Assembly (NCBI RefSeq): GCF_047601505.1
Contig: NZ_JASGJD010000001.1
Coordinates: 2,294,001-2,358,000 of the forward strand
Source of the DNA: Cloacibacterium sp047601505
Lineage (GTDB): Bacteria; Bacteroidota; Bacteroidia; Flavobacteriales; Weeksellaceae
Length of the DNA: 64,000 nucleotides
Direction of reading: 5' to 3'
Below the pieces are notes generated by a model. The model saw only the letters and a list, made by a program, of their open reading frames with translations, was not told the DNA's origin and did not search any database. Below, piece after piece: positions 62,751-64,000 of this stretch. Positions within the stretch are counted from its first letter, which is position 1; each line of letters starts with the position of its first letter. The translations under genes and the position numbers were made by a program.

Positions 62751-64000
62751 TTATCTCGTCGTAAGAATTTCATAGGATTCTCTGTTAGGTTTTAAATATA
62801 TAAAATCATAAACAACTTCTTCCCAATCATTATTTTTAACTTTTAAATAAAAATCTTTAAACTCAAATTTCAAAGGAGTCTTATCTTCATCTACATCATT
62901 TAAAATTAGTTTCTCAAAATTTTCTTCATTACCAAAAATATCCTTTATTGTATTTATATGAATTTTTCCAACATTATCATCCATTCCTCTCTCAATAATA
63001 GATTTCAGAAAAAATTCAATATTATTTTCATTGGATAATAGATTAATGATTTTTTCTTTTGCTTCATCATAAACAGTAAAAACTTTAAATCTTTCCTCAT
63101 AACTAAGTTTTTTACAGAATTTAAATAAAGTCCAAAAACTGTTATCTAAAACATTAGTTTCATCTAAATATTTCAATAGATATGATTTTAAAATATTGTT
63201 TATTTCCTCCATATCTAAAATAAATTCCAATTCTTCTCTGTATAAATTTGAATTTATTGCATAAAGAATTTGCGTTTCATATACATAAGGATATATAGCA
63301 TTGTTAAAAATATTTTTAATAAATTCTTTTAACTTATCTTCAGATTCATATAAACTGATGATTTTGGTTTCTCCTTTAGGATATTGGATTATATATCTTA
63401 ATCTTTGAAAATCAAAACCAATTTTTTGATTTTGATTAATTTGGGAATTGGTATTTGCTAATTGAAATATAGATTTTACTGTATTTTCGAATTCGACGGA
63501 ATTCTTATAGTTAATACTACTTAATAAACGAAATTTTAAATCTTTCTCTCTTCCTTCATTGATCCATTCGTAAATAGTTTGTTCTCTTTCTTTCTCATTA
63601 GAATTTAATACAGCATCAAATTCTTTTTCTGATATATTTCCTTTGAATACTATTTGAGAAAAATATCTCTCAAATTTATATGAGTAAGAAATTGATAGCT
63701 TTTCATCTTTATTTTTATTTGATATTGAGAATGTAATTCCACTCTTATCATAAATTCCAAAGAGATTCAACAATAATAATTTTATCTTCTTATTCTCAAT
63801 TTCTATTATATTATTTTTATTACAATATTTTTCTAATATTTCTCCTATAACTGTGTCTTCAAATTCTGTTTTTTTCTGAGAATCAACAATTGAGACATTC
63901 CTTTCTTCTCTATATTCTTCAAAAAAACTCTTTTCTTCTAATTCTCTAAAGTATAGTTTGTTTGACCTTTCTCTCAATATACTCTCTTTTTGAGAATATA
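62751..64000 (-). CDS. Unidentified protein, C-terminal 416 residues; 5' end outside window
   Basis: Seen: the minus-strand frame stays open to base 64000, so the gene begins beyond the window; a TTG at 63977 is only an internal codon. The visible part is soluble, rich in Glu, Lys, Asn and Ile, and mostly helical, with no membrane segment. I find no P-loop, nuclease or other catalytic motif in it. Clusters such as FWTLFKFCKKLSYEERFKVF look like scaffold helices. Large proteins with such C-terminal regions occur among P-loop NTPases and defence genes, but nothing seen here proves either. Codon use is even more AT-rich than in the TetR cluster, which may mark an acquired gene. Confidence 0.6.
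   Translation of the reverse strand, partial: YSQKESILRERSNKLYFRELEEKSFFEEYREERNVSIVDSQKKTEFEDTVIGEILEKYCNKNNIIEIENKKIKLLLLNLFGIYDKSGITFSISNKNKDEKLSISYSYKFERYFSQIVFKGNISEKEFDAVLNSNEKEREQTIYEWINEGREKDLKFRLLSSINYKNSVEFENTVKSIFQLANTNSQINQNQKIGFDFQRLRYIIQYPKGETKIISLYESEDKLKEFIKNIFNNAIYPYVYETQILYAINSNLYREELEFILDMEEINNILKSYLLKYLDETNVLDNSFWTLFKFCKKLSYEERFKVFTVYDEAKEKIINLLSNENNIEFFLKSIIERGMDDNVGKIHINTIKDIFGNEENFEKLILNDVDEDKTPLKFEFKDFYLKVKNNDWEEVVYDFIYLKPNRESYEILTTR

Overview
The window is AT-rich DNA from a member of the Bacteroidota, most likely class Flavobacteriia. A Chryseobacterium/Cloacibacterium-like Weeksellaceae genome is my guess from protein style, not a proven placement. Supporting signs are the SusC/SusD pair, lipoprotein signals with acidic residues after the cysteine, TAnnTTTG-type -7 elements, a DUF6377 regulator and DUF6268. 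I found no rRNA, tRNA, CRISPR array or insertion sequence.

Region 1 (1-21153) is a polysaccharide utilization locus for acetylated galactoglucomannan. On the minus strand lie susC, susD, a TIG-domain surface glycan-binding lipoprotein and, after a terminator, a GH27 alpha-galactosidase cut by the window edge. An AraC-family regulator sits in the middle. On the plus strand are GH26 mannanase, GPH sugar symporter, GH130 mannosylglucose phosphorylase, mannobiose/cellobiose 2-epimerase, a tandem carbohydrate-binding protein, a second GH26, GH5 mannanase, CE2 acetylesterase, a SASA-family esterase and GH3 beta-glucosidase. Together they deacetylate and cut the polymer outside, import oligosaccharides, and end in epimerisation plus phosphorolysis to mannose-1-phosphate and glucose. 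The two divergent promoters share an 18-bp box placed exactly 22 bp before the same TAAATTTG element, a strong candidate AraC operator.

Region 2 (21328-41834) is an exopolysaccharide locus with its own signalling cassette: an NtrC-like sigma-54 activator, a FIST sensor protein and a hybrid histidine kinase with HPt, followed by a stand-alone receiver and the Wzy-type polymer genes (Wza, Wzc-like, Wzx, Wzy, five glycosyltransferases, an acetyltransferase, an initiating WecA-like transferase and a three-module kinase/nucleotidyltransferase fusion). The three transcription units of this locus each begin with the same architecture: a TTCCA-N5-TGGAA palindrome 63, 64 or 75 bp before a sigma-54-like -24/-12 element, itself 36-39 bp before the start codon. 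I regard this as a dedicated, previously unlabelled regulon and the best find in the window.

Region 3 (41941-49964) holds an OhrR/Ohr peroxide module with a nitroreductase, a DUF6377 regulator next to a second GH3, a frameshifted acyltransferase remnant, and a Crp/Fnr regulator next to an iron-sulfur repair protein (RIC/ScdA) with a Crp-like palindrome between them.

Region 4 (50037-62483) holds an EmrAB-TolC-like efflux operon with a divergent AraC regulator, a LytS/LytTR two-component system with a DUF6268 outer-membrane protein and two copies of a likely LytTR site, and a redox cluster (MDR oxidoreductase, two SDRs, old yellow enzyme, TetR) with three copies of a TetR operator. The window ends inside an unidentified large protein (62751-64000).
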